A stretch of DNA of 64,000 nucleotides from Luteimonas sp. 9C (GTDB lineage Bacteria; Pseudomonadota; Gammaproteobacteria; Xanthomonadales; Xanthomonadaceae), in the NCBI RefSeq assembly GCF_902506295.1, contig NZ_LR733312.1, forward strand, positions 1,211,572 to 1,275,571. Reading direction: 5' to 3'. Every line of letters begins with the position of its first letter. Position 1 is the stretch's first letter. The translations under genes and the position numbers were made by a program. This document shows positions 45,642 to 54,237 of the stretch, in pieces. The notes below the pieces were generated by a model, which did no database searches, was not told where the DNA came from, and saw only the letters and a program-made list of their open reading frames with translations.

Positions 45642-47273
45642 TCACTCGTCCCGATCCGTGAACGGCTTCCTCGGCAGCCGCTCTTCGCGCATCGCGGCGT
45701 GGTAAGCGAACGAGGCGATGATCGCCGCGGCCTGCTTGAGGTCGTCCGGCACCACGTGATCGTACGTGTCGAGATGCGTGTGGTGGACGTGGCTGAAGTA
45801 GTCGGCCGGGTCCTGCACGAACTGGAAGCCCGGCAGGCCGACGCGGTCGAACGAAATGTGATCGGTGCTGCCGGTGTTGCGCGTGGTCACGACGGTCGCA
45901 CCGAGATCGGCGAACGGTTCCAGCCACGCGCGGAACATGGGCACGGCCGCATGGTTTTCCTGCGCGTAGATGCCGCGGATGCGGCCGGTGCCGTTGTCGA
46001 AATTGAAGTAGGTCGAGAACCGGTCGTAACCGGCGCGGCGCTGCAGCGGGCCGGTGCCGCGCTGGAACGCGCGCGGCAGCGCGATCTGCTTGGGATCGGT
46101 CGGCGCCGGCCAGTCGGCCAGGTACTTGGCGACGTAGCCCGCCGAGCCGTGCAGGCCCTGTTCTTCGCCGCCCCACAGCGCGATGCGGATTGTGCGCTTC
46201 GGGCGCGCGTCGATCGCTTTCAGAATGCGCATGGCTTCCATCATCACGACCACGCCCGCGCCGTTATCGGCCGCGCCGGTGCCGGTGTGCCAGGAGTCGA
46301 GATGCGCGCCGATGATCACCGTCTCGTTCGCCTTCGAGCTGCCGCGCAGTTCGGCGAAGGTGTTGGTCGCCGGCAGGTCGGCATCGCTGGTGAAACGGGC
46401 CTGCACGTCGACGCGCAGACGCGGCGCTTGCTTGGCGTCGACGGCGCGCACCAGCTGGTTGTAGTGCTCGGCCGCGACGACGAGATCGGGCACGCCTTCG
46501 GGATCGCCGGCCTTGCGGCCACCGCCGCCCATCACGCGGACGATGCCGTTGTCCCAGGAGCTGATCGACAGCGTCGCCAGCACGCCTTCCTCGGCAAAGA
46601 AGGTGTTGAGCGCGCGCACCAGTGCCTGGCGCTTGCGGTATTCGTCGAGACGCTTGTTCTGCGCATCGGGATCGCGATCCTCCGGCACGGGGAAGGTCTG
46701 CAGCTCGCCGAGGTCTTCCTCGGTGTGGCGCCGGAAATCCGGCTTGTCGGCCGGCTTGTAGGCCCGTGCTTCGTCGAGCAGCACGATCTTGCCGGCCAGC
46801 TTGCCGCGCTGCTTCTCGATGTCCTCGATGGTCTTGAACGAGGCGCGCACCAGCTCGCCCTCGACGGGACCATCGGTGCCGGGTGTCCACGCCTTGGGCA
46901 GCGCGTGGATCGGCAGCTCGCGCGGGGTGATCAGTTCGACGCGCGAGGTGCGGAATTCCCAACCGCGGCCGAACGCCGGGTCGTAAACCTCGTCGTGCGC
47001 GTTGGTCAGGCCGTAACCGGTGAGCTTGTCGCGCGCCCACGCACTCGAGCGCACATAGGCCGGCGAATTGGTCAGACGCGGGCCGATGGTCTCGGTCAGC
47101 TCCTTGAGGTTGGCGGCGACCTGCGACCGGTTGAAGGCCTCGTGGCGGATCTGCGCGACGACATCGAGATCGACCGGCTCCACCGTCTGCGCGAACGCCA
47201 GGCAGGGTGCGAGGGCCACGGTGGCCAGGGCCGCCTGCAGCAGGCGGAGATGGTGGGATTGCGGCTTGCTCAC
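45642..47273 (-). CDS. Exported M28-family metallopeptidase
   Basis: 543 residues from a GTG. Signal peptide cleavage is near CLAFAQ (residue 29). A PA-domain-like insert is followed by the two-zinc site: HLDSWHTGTGAADNGAG, ALWGGEEQGLHGS with the catalytic and metal Glu, FNFDNGTG, and a C-terminal HTHLDTYDHV. Such enzymes are aminopeptidases or carboxypeptidases acting in the periplasm or outside. Divergent from the M19 dipeptidase across 213 bp, which suggests joint peptide scavenging. Confidence 0.92.
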   Translation of the reverse strand: MSKPQSHHLRLLQAALATVALAPCLAFAQTVEPVDLDVVAQIRHEAFNRSQVAANLKELTETIGPRLTNSPAYVRSSAWARDKLTGYGLTNAHDEVYDPAFGRGWEFRTSRVELITPRELPIHALPKAWTPGTDGPVEGELVRASFKTIEDIEKQRGKLAGKIVLLDEARAYKPADKPDFRRHTEEDLGELQTFPVPEDRDPDAQNKRLDEYRKRQALVRALNTFFAEEGVLATLSISSWDNGIVRVMGGGGRKAGDPEGVPDLVVAAEHYNQLVRAVDAKQAPRLRVDVQARFTSDADLPATNTFAELRGSSKANETVIIGAHLDSWHTGTGAADNGAGVVVMMEAMRILKAIDARPKRTIRIALWGGEEQGLHGSAGYVAKYLADWPAPTDPKQIALPRAFQRGTGPLQRRAGYDRFSTYFNFDNGTGRIRGIYAQENHAAVPMFRAWLEPFADLGATVVTTRNTGSTDHISFDRVGLPGFQFVQDPADYFSHVHHTHLDTYDHVVPDDLKQAAAIIASFAYHAAMREERLPRKPFTDRDE

Positions 47274-47486
47274 GGAACGCCCCGTTGTTGCGGAATGGAA
47301 CGCGCCCAGCGCTCCGGTGTCGTTCGACAGCCGTCGCGCGCGCGCGATGGTCCAATGCTAGCGGCTGACCACCGGTCGGCGCCGCTGCACAACGGCACTT
47401 GACGACCGCGGCGCGCGGATGCTGTCCATGCGGCGAACGCCGCGGAATGCGACCATCGAGCGGTCTTCCACTCCCGGTATCCGTGC

Positions 47487-48719
47487 ATGAAGCCCCTGTT
47501 GTCCGGCCTCGTTCTCGCCCTGTCGCTCGTCTGCGCACCCGCATTGGCCGACGACGCCGTCTCCGCCGAAGCCCGCGCGTTGCACGAACGCATCCTCACG
47601 CTCGACAGCCATCTCGACACGCCGAGCTTCTTCGGCCGCGACGGCTGGGACATCCTGCAGCGCAACGACACGCCGCCGCTGGCCAGCCAGGTCGATCTGC
47701 CGAAGATGATCGAAGGCGGTCTCGACGGCGGTGTCTGGGTCATCTACACCGGCCAGCGCGGTCGCACCCCCGAGGACGATCGCGCGGCGCGCGATGCAGG
47801 GCTGGTGCGGCTGGTCGAGATCCGCGAGCTGCTGGCCGCACATCCCGACACCTTCGCACTCGCGCTCACCGCCGACGATGCCGCGCGCATCCGCGACGCC
47901 GGCAAGCGCGTGGTCTACATCAGCATCGAGAACGCGTCGCCATTGAGCGCCGATCCCTCGCTGCTCGCGTTGTACCACCGACTCGGCGTGCGCGTGCTGG
48001 GTCTGGTGCACACCTCGAACAACGATTTCGCCGATTCGGCGAGCACGCCGGCGGAATGGAACGGGCTCAGCGACAAGGGCCGCGCACTCGTCGCCGAGGC
48101 CAACCGGCTCGGCATCGTCCTCGACCACTCGCACGCGTCCGACGCCGTGTTCGACCAGCTGATGACCTTGTCCACGGCGCCGATCATCCTCAGCCACACC
48201 GGCGCGGACGCGGTCCACGAGCACCCGCGCAACATCGACGATGCCCGCATCCGCACGCTGGCCGAACACGGCGGCGTGATCCTGGTGAATTCGCTGGGCA
48301 GCTATCTGATCGACACCGGCGCGACGCCGGCCTATCAGGACGACCTGCGCGCGCTGTACGAGCGCTTCGGCGGCCGCGCGAACCTGAGCGAGTCCAACTA
48401 CGCGGAATTCGACCGCCTGCGCGGCGAGCTCGACGCGCAGCACGGCCTGAAGAAAGCGACGCTGGACGATTACTTCGCCCACATCCTGCACATCATCGAA
48501 GTGGCCGGTCCCGAGCACGTCGGCTTCGGCGCGGACTGGGACGGCGGCGGCGGCGTGGCCGGTCTGGAGGACGTGTCCGATCTGCCGAAGATCACCGCGC
48601 GCCTGCTCGAGGCCGGCTACACCGAAGCGCAGATCGAGGCGATGTGGAGCGGCAACCTGCTGCGCGTGATCCGGGAAGCGCAGGCGGTGGAGGAAACAGG
48701 CGCGCAGAACGCGGGTTGA
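47487..48719 (+). CDS. Exported M19 membrane dipeptidase
   Basis: 410 residues. Signal peptide cleavage near PALAD (residue 22). TIM-barrel dipeptidase motifs: the HxD pair DSHLDTPSF, the bridging Glu in ISIENASPL, DHSHAS, ILSHTGADAVHEHPRN and GFGADWDGG. It is a renal-dipeptidase relative that splits L-L or L-D dipeptides. No lipobox, so likely soluble periplasmic. Confidence 0.93.
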   Translation: MKPLLSGLVLALSLVCAPALADDAVSAEARALHERILTLDSHLDTPSFFGRDGWDILQRNDTPPLASQVDLPKMIEGGLDGGVWVIYTGQRGRTPEDDRAARDAGLVRLVEIRELLAAHPDTFALALTADDAARIRDAGKRVVYISIENASPLSADPSLLALYHRLGVRVLGLVHTSNNDFADSASTPAEWNGLSDKGRALVAEANRLGIVLDHSHASDAVFDQLMTLSTAPIILSHTGADAVHEHPRNIDDARIRTLAEHGGVILVNSLGSYLIDTGATPAYQDDLRALYERFGGRANLSESNYAEFDRLRGELDAQHGLKKATLDDYFAHILHIIEVAGPEHVGFGADWDGGGGVAGLEDVSDLPKITARLLEAGYTEAQIEAMWSGNLLRVIREAQAVEETGAQNAG

Positions 48720-48725
48720 GGTCTC

Positions 48726-48905
48726 TCCTTCCCCGCGTGCGGGGCATTGGGCCCTTCACGGGTCGAAGGCCGGGATGGGGGCGAACGGTCAGGTCGCGAA
48801 ACATCCGGAGACGGACGGAACTCGCGCGCGATGCGGGATGGCTCGAACCTGATGGTTTGCCCCCACCCAACCCTCGCCCGCCTTGCAGGGGAGGGATTCG
48901 CACGT
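48726..48905. repeat. Cluster of extragenic GC palindromes
   Basis: A small hairpin CCCCGC/GCGGGG (48731-48744), a GGGCCCTTCACGGGTCGAAGG stretch, and a C-rich CCCCACCCAACCCTCGCCC block (near 48861) with a GCAGGGGAGGG partner. They resemble the CCCTCTCC/GGAGAGGG repeat at 27063. No gene is seen in this convergent gap. Confidence 0.4.
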
Positions 48906-48956
48906 TCGCGCCCCCGCCAGTCCAAGACCGCAAGTCATGTCACCAGTCCTGCAACG

Positions 48957-48984
48957 AAAAAGCCCGCGGCTCGCGCCGCGGGCT
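48957..48984 (-). terminator. Terminator of the porin gene (bidirectional)
   Basis: AGCCCGCGGC / GCCGCGGGCT, 10-bp stem with 4-base loop, flanked by TTTT on the minus strand and TTTCTTCT on the plus strand. It may stop both porin and M19 transcripts. Confidence 0.88.
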
Positions 48985-49010
48985 TTCTTCTGACCTGCCG
49001 GTCGCGCCGA

Positions 49011-50315
49011 TCAGAACGAGAACTGGGTCCGCAGGGCGTACTGGCCGGTCTCGTCGCCGGTGAAGCCGTTGTCGCCCTTCGTGTAATTGAACATGAAGCG
49101 CAGGTTGGGATTGACGTAGTAGTTCATGCCGACGATCCAGCTGCTGACGTCCAGGTCGGCGATGTCCTTGTTCTCGACCGTGTCGTAGCGCGCGGTCAGC
49201 TCCCACAGGCCCCTGTCGGCGACCTTGGGCGACGCGAAGATGCCGTTGCCCGGCTTGTAGGCCTTGTGGCCGCCGTTGAGCAGCCAGCTGCCCTGCACGT
49301 ACCACGTGGCGACGTCCTGGTCGGGACCCAGCGGCTGGTTGAACGTCGCGTTCGCGTATTCGGTCTGGAAGAACAGCGGTCCGAACGAGCCGGCCGCTTC
49401 GATGCCCGCCGCGGTGACCTGGTTGCGGCTGGCGCCGGTGGTCGTGGCGATGGTCTGCGACGGGCCGCGGCGGCCGGCGTAGTTGGCGGCGAAGGCCAGA
49501 TCGGCGGACCCCTGGTTCGCATTTTCCTGGCTGAGCCAGCCGCCGAAATGCAGCGTGCTGTCCTCGGTGTTGATCGGCGCGAACGTGACGCGACCGGCAG
49601 CGCCGACGCCTTCGTTGCGGCTGCCCGAGGCGCTGCGCAGGTTGAATACCGAGACGCCGGCGGTGTAGTTGCCGTCGGCGCGCAGATAGCCCACCCCCTG
49701 CTGGAACTGGCGGCCGTTGAACAGGCCGGTCGCCGAGGCGAACGGACGCTCCATCATCAGGATCTCGTTCGAGCTGGTGAGCTCTTCCATCGAGCGGTAG
49801 GGCTTGAAGTGACCGATCGTGAACTTGCCGCCGAGCGCCGACCTGGCGATGTACACGTCGCGGAAGCCATCGAGGCCGCTGCCGGCCGCGAAGTCCTGCT
49901 CGAACTTGTAATCCCAGCCGTAGGCCTTGCCCTGCAGGGTGATGCGCGCGCGGCGGAACTCGCTGGTGCCGGTGGTCGCGGCCTGGTCGCGGTCGAAGGC
50001 GTAGGCGTCGAAGTGGATGCGGCCGCCGGCGGAGAACTCGAACTTCTTGTCGGCGGAAGTGACCTTCAGGCCGCCCTTGGTGTCGACGACCGGCATCGTC
50101 GTCGCCATCTTGTCCAGACTTTCCTGGGTGCCGATGTTGATGTCGGACTGCGCGTCGGTGCGGACTTCGAGCGCCTCGATCTTGGCCTGCATCTCGGCGA
50201 GCTGCGCGCGCAGGGCGGCGACTTCGGCATCCCGGGTCTGGCTCTGGGCGGCGGCGGAGAACGATGCGGACGCGACGGCAAGAGCGACGGACGCGGCCAG
50301 GATGGAATGACGCAT
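49011..50315 (-). CDS. Phosphate-selective porin (OprP/OprO family)
   Basis: 434 residues. Signal peptide cleavage near SAAAQ (residue 23). An N-terminal coiled coil (AEVAALRAQLAEMQAKIEAL) is followed by a barrel: ADKKFEFSAGGRIHFDAYAF, FRRARITLQGKAYGWDYKFE, and terminal Phe (LRTQFSF), needed for outer-membrane insertion. OprP trimers are anion-selective and Pho-induced. The three Pho half-sites upstream and the divergent pst genes support phosphate uptake. The ATG at 50315 starts the signal peptide. Confidence 0.92.
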   Translation of the reverse strand: MRHSILAASVALAVASASFSAAAQSQTRDAEVAALRAQLAEMQAKIEALEVRTDAQSDINIGTQESLDKMATTMPVVDTKGGLKVTSADKKFEFSAGGRIHFDAYAFDRDQAATTGTSEFRRARITLQGKAYGWDYKFEQDFAAGSGLDGFRDVYIARSALGGKFTIGHFKPYRSMEELTSSNEILMMERPFASATGLFNGRQFQQGVGYLRADGNYTAGVSVFNLRSASGSRNEGVGAAGRVTFAPINTEDSTLHFGGWLSQENANQGSADLAFAANYAGRRGPSQTIATTTGASRNQVTAAGIEAAGSFGPLFFQTEYANATFNQPLGPDQDVATWYVQGSWLLNGGHKAYKPGNGIFASPKVADRGLWELTARYDTVENKDIADLDVSSWIVGMNYYVNPNLRFMFNYTKGDNGFTGDETGQYALRTQFSF

Positions 50316-50441
50316 GGTGGATTCCCGTGGATGGTGAAGGTTGGATCGCCCGCCGCACGCAGGCCGCGCGGTGGCGACCGTGGCGGCGTTAAGCACTCGT
50401 TAGCGACGGTGCGCAGATTGCGCAGGCTTGCTGACACTGCG

Positions 50442-50470
50442 ATGGCAGCTGCATGACAGTCCCATGACAG
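50442..50470 (-). promoter_or_regulatory. Pho box upstream of the porin gene
   Basis: Three direct repeats on the minus strand at exact 11-bp spacing: CTGCCAT (50442-50448), CTGTCAT (50453-50459) and CTGTCAT (50464-50470). The reference PhoB half-site is CTGTCAT with a 4-bp spacer. About 127-155 bp upstream of the porin start. Confidence 0.85.
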
Positions 50471-50526
50471 CACAGTCGCCGCCCGCGGACACGCGCGGCA
50501 GCCCGGGTCATCGCTTGGTCACGCGC

Positions 50527-50544
50527 CTGTCGTGGAACTGTCAT
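50527..50544 (+). promoter_or_regulatory. Pho box upstream of the first pstS
   Basis: CTGTCGT (50527-50533), GGAA, CTGTCAT (50538-50544), the canonical two-half-site PhoB operator with one mismatch, 60 bp before pstS. Confidence 0.85.
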
Positions 50545-50604
50545 GGCGGCTGGATTGAATACGCCTCGCGGCGACACAGGCCGTCCAACACTCCAGGGAA
50601 TCCC

Positions 50605-51639
50605 ATGTACGCACTGCTCAAGAACCGGGTCGCCGCCGTCGCGCTGTCGACCACGCTGCTGGCGACCACGTTCGCCGCCCCCGCCATGGCCAACGACGTC
50701 ACCGGCGCAGGCGCCTCGTTCGTCTTCCCGGCCATGACCCGCTGGTCAGCGGACTACCGCACCGCGACCAGCAAGCAGGTCAACTACCAGTCGATCGGCT
50801 CGGGTGGCGGCATCGCCCAGATCAAGGCCGGTACGGTCGATTTCGGTTCGTCCGATGCGCCCCTGCCGCCTGCGGACCTGCAGAAATCGGGCCTGGTGCA
50901 GTTCCCGTCGGTCATCGGCGGCGTCGTGCCGATCGTCAACGTCGAAGGCGTCGCTGCCGGCGCGATGAAGCTCGACGGCGCCACGCTGGCCGACATCTTC
51001 CTCGGCAAGATCACCCGCTGGAACGACCCGGCGATCGCCGCGCTCAACGGCGGCATCACCCTGCCCGACGCGCGCATCACCGTCGTCCATCGCTCGGACG
51101 GCTCGGGCACCACCTTCAACTTCGTCAACTATCTGTCCAAGGTCAGCCCGGACTGGAAGAACGGCGTCGGCGAAGGCACCACGGTCAAGTGGCCGGTCGG
51201 CATCGGTGGCAAGGGCAACGAGGGCGTGGCCGCCTACGTGAAGCAGATCAGCGGCGGCATCGGCTACGTCGAACTGTCGTACGCGCTGCAGAACCGCCTC
51301 GCCTATTCGCGCCTGCAGAACGCGGCCGGCAACTTCGTCAATCCGAGCGAGGAGACCTTCTCCGCCGCCGCAGCCAGTGCCAACTGGGGCGCCAGCCGCG
51401 ACTTCTACCTGGTGATGACCAACGCGCCGGGCGAGAACTCCTGGCCGATCACCGCGACCAACTTCATCCTGATGCACCGCCAGCCGCGCAACCGCGCCGG
51501 CGCGAAGGGCGCCCAGGACTTCTTCCGCTGGGTCTACGCCAACGGCGGCGAGCAGGCGCGCGCCCTGGGCTACGTGCCGCTGCCGGCCCCGCTGGTCCAG
51601 CAGGTCGAGCGCTACTGGGCCGAAAACGCCCGCTACTGA
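50605..51639 (+). CDS. pstS: Phosphate ABC transporter binding protein PstS (soluble)
   Basis: 344 residues. Signal peptide cleavage near APAMAND (residue 29). Phosphate-binding signals are GAGASFVFP, YQSIGSGGGIAQI, TVDFGSSDAPL and HRSDGSGTTFNF. It is free in the periplasm because it lacks a lipobox. It delivers phosphate to PstCA. An AGGGA ribosome site and the Pho box at 50527 lie upstream. Very similar to the second PstS downstream, but only this one is soluble. Confidence 0.95.
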   Translation: MYALLKNRVAAVALSTTLLATTFAAPAMANDVTGAGASFVFPAMTRWSADYRTATSKQVNYQSIGSGGGIAQIKAGTVDFGSSDAPLPPADLQKSGLVQFPSVIGGVVPIVNVEGVAAGAMKLDGATLADIFLGKITRWNDPAIAALNGGITLPDARITVVHRSDGSGTTFNFVNYLSKVSPDWKNGVGEGTTVKWPVGIGGKGNEGVAAYVKQISGGIGYVELSYALQNRLAYSRLQNAAGNFVNPSEETFSAAAASANWGASRDFYLVMTNAPGENSWPITATNFILMHRQPRNRAGAKGAQDFFRWVYANGGEQARALGYVPLPAPLVQQVERYWAENARY

Positions 51640-51717
51640 GCCAGCCTGCCCGGCGCGTCCAGCGACGCGCCGGGCGGAAGCGACGAAACACCAGATTTCT
51701 CTCCCAGTTTTCCTCCG

Positions 51718-51740
51718 CGGGCCTTCGGGCCCGTTTTTTT
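51718..51740 (+). terminator. Terminator after the first pstS
   Basis: CGGGCC-TTCG-GGCCCG followed by seven T. With the Pho box at 51895 it splits the first pstS from the rest. The remaining gap (51640-52000) holds no gene. Confidence 0.92.
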
Positions 51741-51894
51741 ATGGGCGGACCGGGGGTCCGGCGCCGACCCCGCAGCGATGCCCGCCTGCGCGAGGTCCGT
51801 GGATCGCCCGCACGCGCTCCCACCACACGCGAGCCCCTCCGAGGTCCATTCCGCGACATCCCGGCGGCGCGTTGTCTTCCGCCAACCGGCGCAG

Positions 51895-51934
51895 CTGTCA
51901 TTCGTCCTGATGGCAGGCGTCATACGGCTGTAAC
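51895..51934 (+). promoter_or_regulatory. Four-half-site Pho box upstream of the second pstS
   Basis: Half-sites at exact 11-bp steps: CTGTCAT (51895-51901), CCTGATG (51906-51912), GCGTCAT (51917-51923) and CTGTAAC (51928-51934). The first is a perfect match, the others partial. Such arrays bind two PhoB dimers. 66 bp before the second pstS. Confidence 0.8.
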
Positions 51935-52000
51935 AAAAACATCATTTCATGTGCGGACCGAGGCGACGCCATGCGTTGCCGCACCCACTTGGAGCCACGC

Positions 52001-53095
52001 ATGTCCCGTCAGACGATCCGGATCGGTGCCCTCGCGCTGTCCTCGCTCATCTTCCTCGCCGCCTGTGGTGGCAACAGCGCGGACGCGCCGGCTGGCCAGG
52101 CCGCCGAAGGCGCTCCGGGCGCCGCGCAGCCGGCCGGCGACCGCGTCGCTGCCGAAATCTCGGGCGCCGGTGCATCGTTCATCTTCCCGCTGGTGTCGAA
52201 GTGGTCGGCCGACTACAACGCCGCCACCGGCAACAAGGTCAATTACCAGTCGATCGGTTCGGGCGGCGGCATCGCCCAGATCAAGGCCGGCACGGTGGAC
52301 TTCGGTTCGTCCGACAAGCCGCTCGACAGCGCCGAGCTGCAGGCCGCGGGCCTGGGCCAGTTCCCGTCGGCGATCGGCGGCGTGGTGCCGGTGCTCAACG
52401 TCGATGGCCTGCAGCCGGGCCAGCTCAAGCTCACCGGCTCGCTGCTCGCGGACATCTTCCTGGGCAAGGTCGCCACCTGGAACGACCCGGCGATCGCCGC
52501 GCTCAACCCGGGCGTCAGCCTGCCGGCCGGCAAGATCAGCATCGTCCACCGTTCCGACGGCTCGGGCACCACGTTCAACTTCTCCAACTACCTGTCGAAG
52601 GTCAGCGAGTCGTGGAAGTCGACCGTCGGCGAAGGCACCTCGGTGCAGTGGCCGTCGGGCGTGGGTGGCAAGGGCAACGAAGGCGTCGCCTCGTACGTGC
52701 AGCAGATCAAGGGTTCGATCGGCTACGTCGAGCTGGCCTACGCGCTGCAGAACAACATGCCCTATGCCTCGCTGCAGAACGCGGCCGGCAACTGGGTGCA
52801 GCCGAGCGAGGAAAGCTTCGCCGCGGCGGCCGCCACCGCCGACTGGGCGAGCGCGCAGGACTTCAACCTGGTCATCACCAACGCGCCCGGCGCGGAGGCG
52901 TGGCCGATCACCGCGACCAACTTCATGCTGATGCACAAGCAGCCGAAGGATGCCGCGCGCAGCCAGGCGGCCCGTGACTTCTTCAAGTGGGCGTTCGAGT
53001 CGGGCCAGACCCAGGCCAGCGAACTGCACTACGTGCCGCTGCCGGCCGAGCTGGTGCAGCAGATCGAGGCCTACTGGGCCGCCGAGTTCAAGTGA
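52001..53095 (+). CDS. pstS: Phosphate ABC transporter binding lipoprotein PstS
   Basis: 364 residues. The signal ends in the lipobox LAACGG, so the mature protein is lipid-anchored. A linker rich in Ala/Gly/Pro (about 30 residues) leads to a domain with GAGASFIFP, YQSIGSGGGIAQI, TVDFGSSDKPL and HRSDGSGTTFNF. It is a close paralogue of the first PstS; tethering could keep it near PstCA or capture phosphate at the membrane. The ATG at 52001 has a GGAG site; the frame is open to 51971. 167 bp before pstC. Confidence 0.95.
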   Translation: MSRQTIRIGALALSSLIFLAACGGNSADAPAGQAAEGAPGAAQPAGDRVAAEISGAGASFIFPLVSKWSADYNAATGNKVNYQSIGSGGGIAQIKAGTVDFGSSDKPLDSAELQAAGLGQFPSAIGGVVPVLNVDGLQPGQLKLTGSLLADIFLGKVATWNDPAIAALNPGVSLPAGKISIVHRSDGSGTTFNFSNYLSKVSESWKSTVGEGTSVQWPSGVGGKGNEGVASYVQQIKGSIGYVELAYALQNNMPYASLQNAAGNWVQPSEESFAAAAATADWASAQDFNLVITNAPGAEAWPITATNFMLMHKQPKDAARSQAARDFFKWAFESGQTQASELHYVPLPAELVQQIEAYWAAEFK

Positions 53096-53135
53096 TGCTC
53101 CCTCCGCGCCCGCACACGCGGGCGTGGCCATGGAT

Positions 53136-53162
53136 CGTCATCCCGGCGCAGGCCGGGATCCA
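53136..53162. repeat. CGTCATCCCGGC...GCCGGGATCCA repeat, compact copy
   Basis: Arms ATCCCGGC (53140-53147) and GCCGGGAT (53152-53159) form an 8-bp stem. It shares arms with the element at 45481-45531. In the pstS-pstC gap, where it may tune downstream mRNA levels. Confidence 0.6.
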
Positions 53163-53262
53163 GTGACCTGATCGCGCGCCCACGCACACGGCCACCGGAT
53201 TCCGGCGTTCGCGGGTTCAACGCATCCACACCGCTTCGCGGCTCGCCTCCTCCGGACTCCCC

Positions 53263-54237
53263 ATGAACGCCGCCACACTCCACGCTGCGCCACCGGCACC
53301 GAGCCAACGCGACATCCGCGATGCCCGCGCCGACCGCCTGTTCAAGATCGTCCTGACGGCGACCGTCGTCTTCGTGATGCTGGCACTCGCCGGCGCCGCG
53401 CTGTCGATGCTGTGGGGCGGCCGCGATGCGCTGTCGTCGCAGGGCCTCTCGTTCTTCACCACCGCCGACTGGAATCCGGTCGAGAACCGCTACGGCGCGC
53501 TCGCGCCGATCGTCGGCACCATCGTCACCGCGCTGATCGCGATGATCATCGCGGTGCCGGTGAGCTTCGGGATCGCCTTCTTCCTGACCGAGGTCGCGCC
53601 GCGCTGGCTGCGCGGACCGGTCGGCACCGCGATCGAACTGCTCGCCGGCATTCCCTCGATCATCTACGGCATGTGGGGCCTGTTCGTCCTGGTGCCGGTG
53701 ATGACGACCTACATCACGCCGTGGCTCAACGACACGCTCGGCGAAGTGCCGTATCTGGGCGTGCTGTTCCGCGGCCCGCCGCTGGGCATCGGCACGCTGA
53801 CCGCCGGTTTCGTGCTGGCGATCATGGTCATCCCCTTCATCTCCGCGGTCATGCGCGAGGTGTTCCTGACGGTGCCCACGCGCCTGAAGGAATCGGCCTA
53901 CGCGCTCGGCGCGACCAAGTGGGAAGTCAGCTGGGACATCGTGCTGCCCTACACGCGCTCGGCGGTGATCGGCGGCGTGTTCCTCGGTCTGGGACGTGCA
54001 CTCGGCGAGACGATGGCGGTCGCGTTCGTGATCGGCAATTCGGTGCGTCTGACGCCCTCGCTGCTCGAACCCGGCACCACGATCGCCGCGCTGATCGCCA
54101 ACGACTTCGGTGAAGCCACCGAAACCTACCGCTCGGCGCTGCTGCTGCTCGGCTTCGTGCTCTTCATCGTGACCTTCGTCGTGCTGGCGATCGCCCGCCT
54201 GATGCTGATGCAACTCGCCCGAAAGGAGGGCAAGTGA
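53263..54237 (+). CDS. pstC: Phosphate ABC transporter permease PstC
   Basis: 324 residues, six transmembrane helices. PstC/PotB-type signals: ELLAGIPSIIYGMWGLFVLVP and the EAA loop VPTRLKESAYALGATKWEV. It forms the membrane channel with PstA. An AAGGAGG site at its own end serves pstA, and the stop shares one base with the pstA ATG (TGATG). Confidence 0.96.
   Translation: MNAATLHAAPPAPSQRDIRDARADRLFKIVLTATVVFVMLALAGAALSMLWGGRDALSSQGLSFFTTADWNPVENRYGALAPIVGTIVTALIAMIIAVPVSFGIAFFLTEVAPRWLRGPVGTAIELLAGIPSIIYGMWGLFVLVPVMTTYITPWLNDTLGEVPYLGVLFRGPPLGIGTLTAGFVLAIMVIPFISAVMREVFLTVPTRLKESAYALGATKWEVSWDIVLPYTRSAVIGGVFLGLGRALGETMAVAFVIGNSVRLTPSLLEPGTTIAALIANDFGEATETYRSALLLLGFVLFIVTFVVLAIARLMLMQLARKEGK

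Noticed and set aside
53096..53262. Pho box directly before pstC
   Set aside because: No CTGTCAT pair at 11-bp spacing; only the repeat palindrome is found there.
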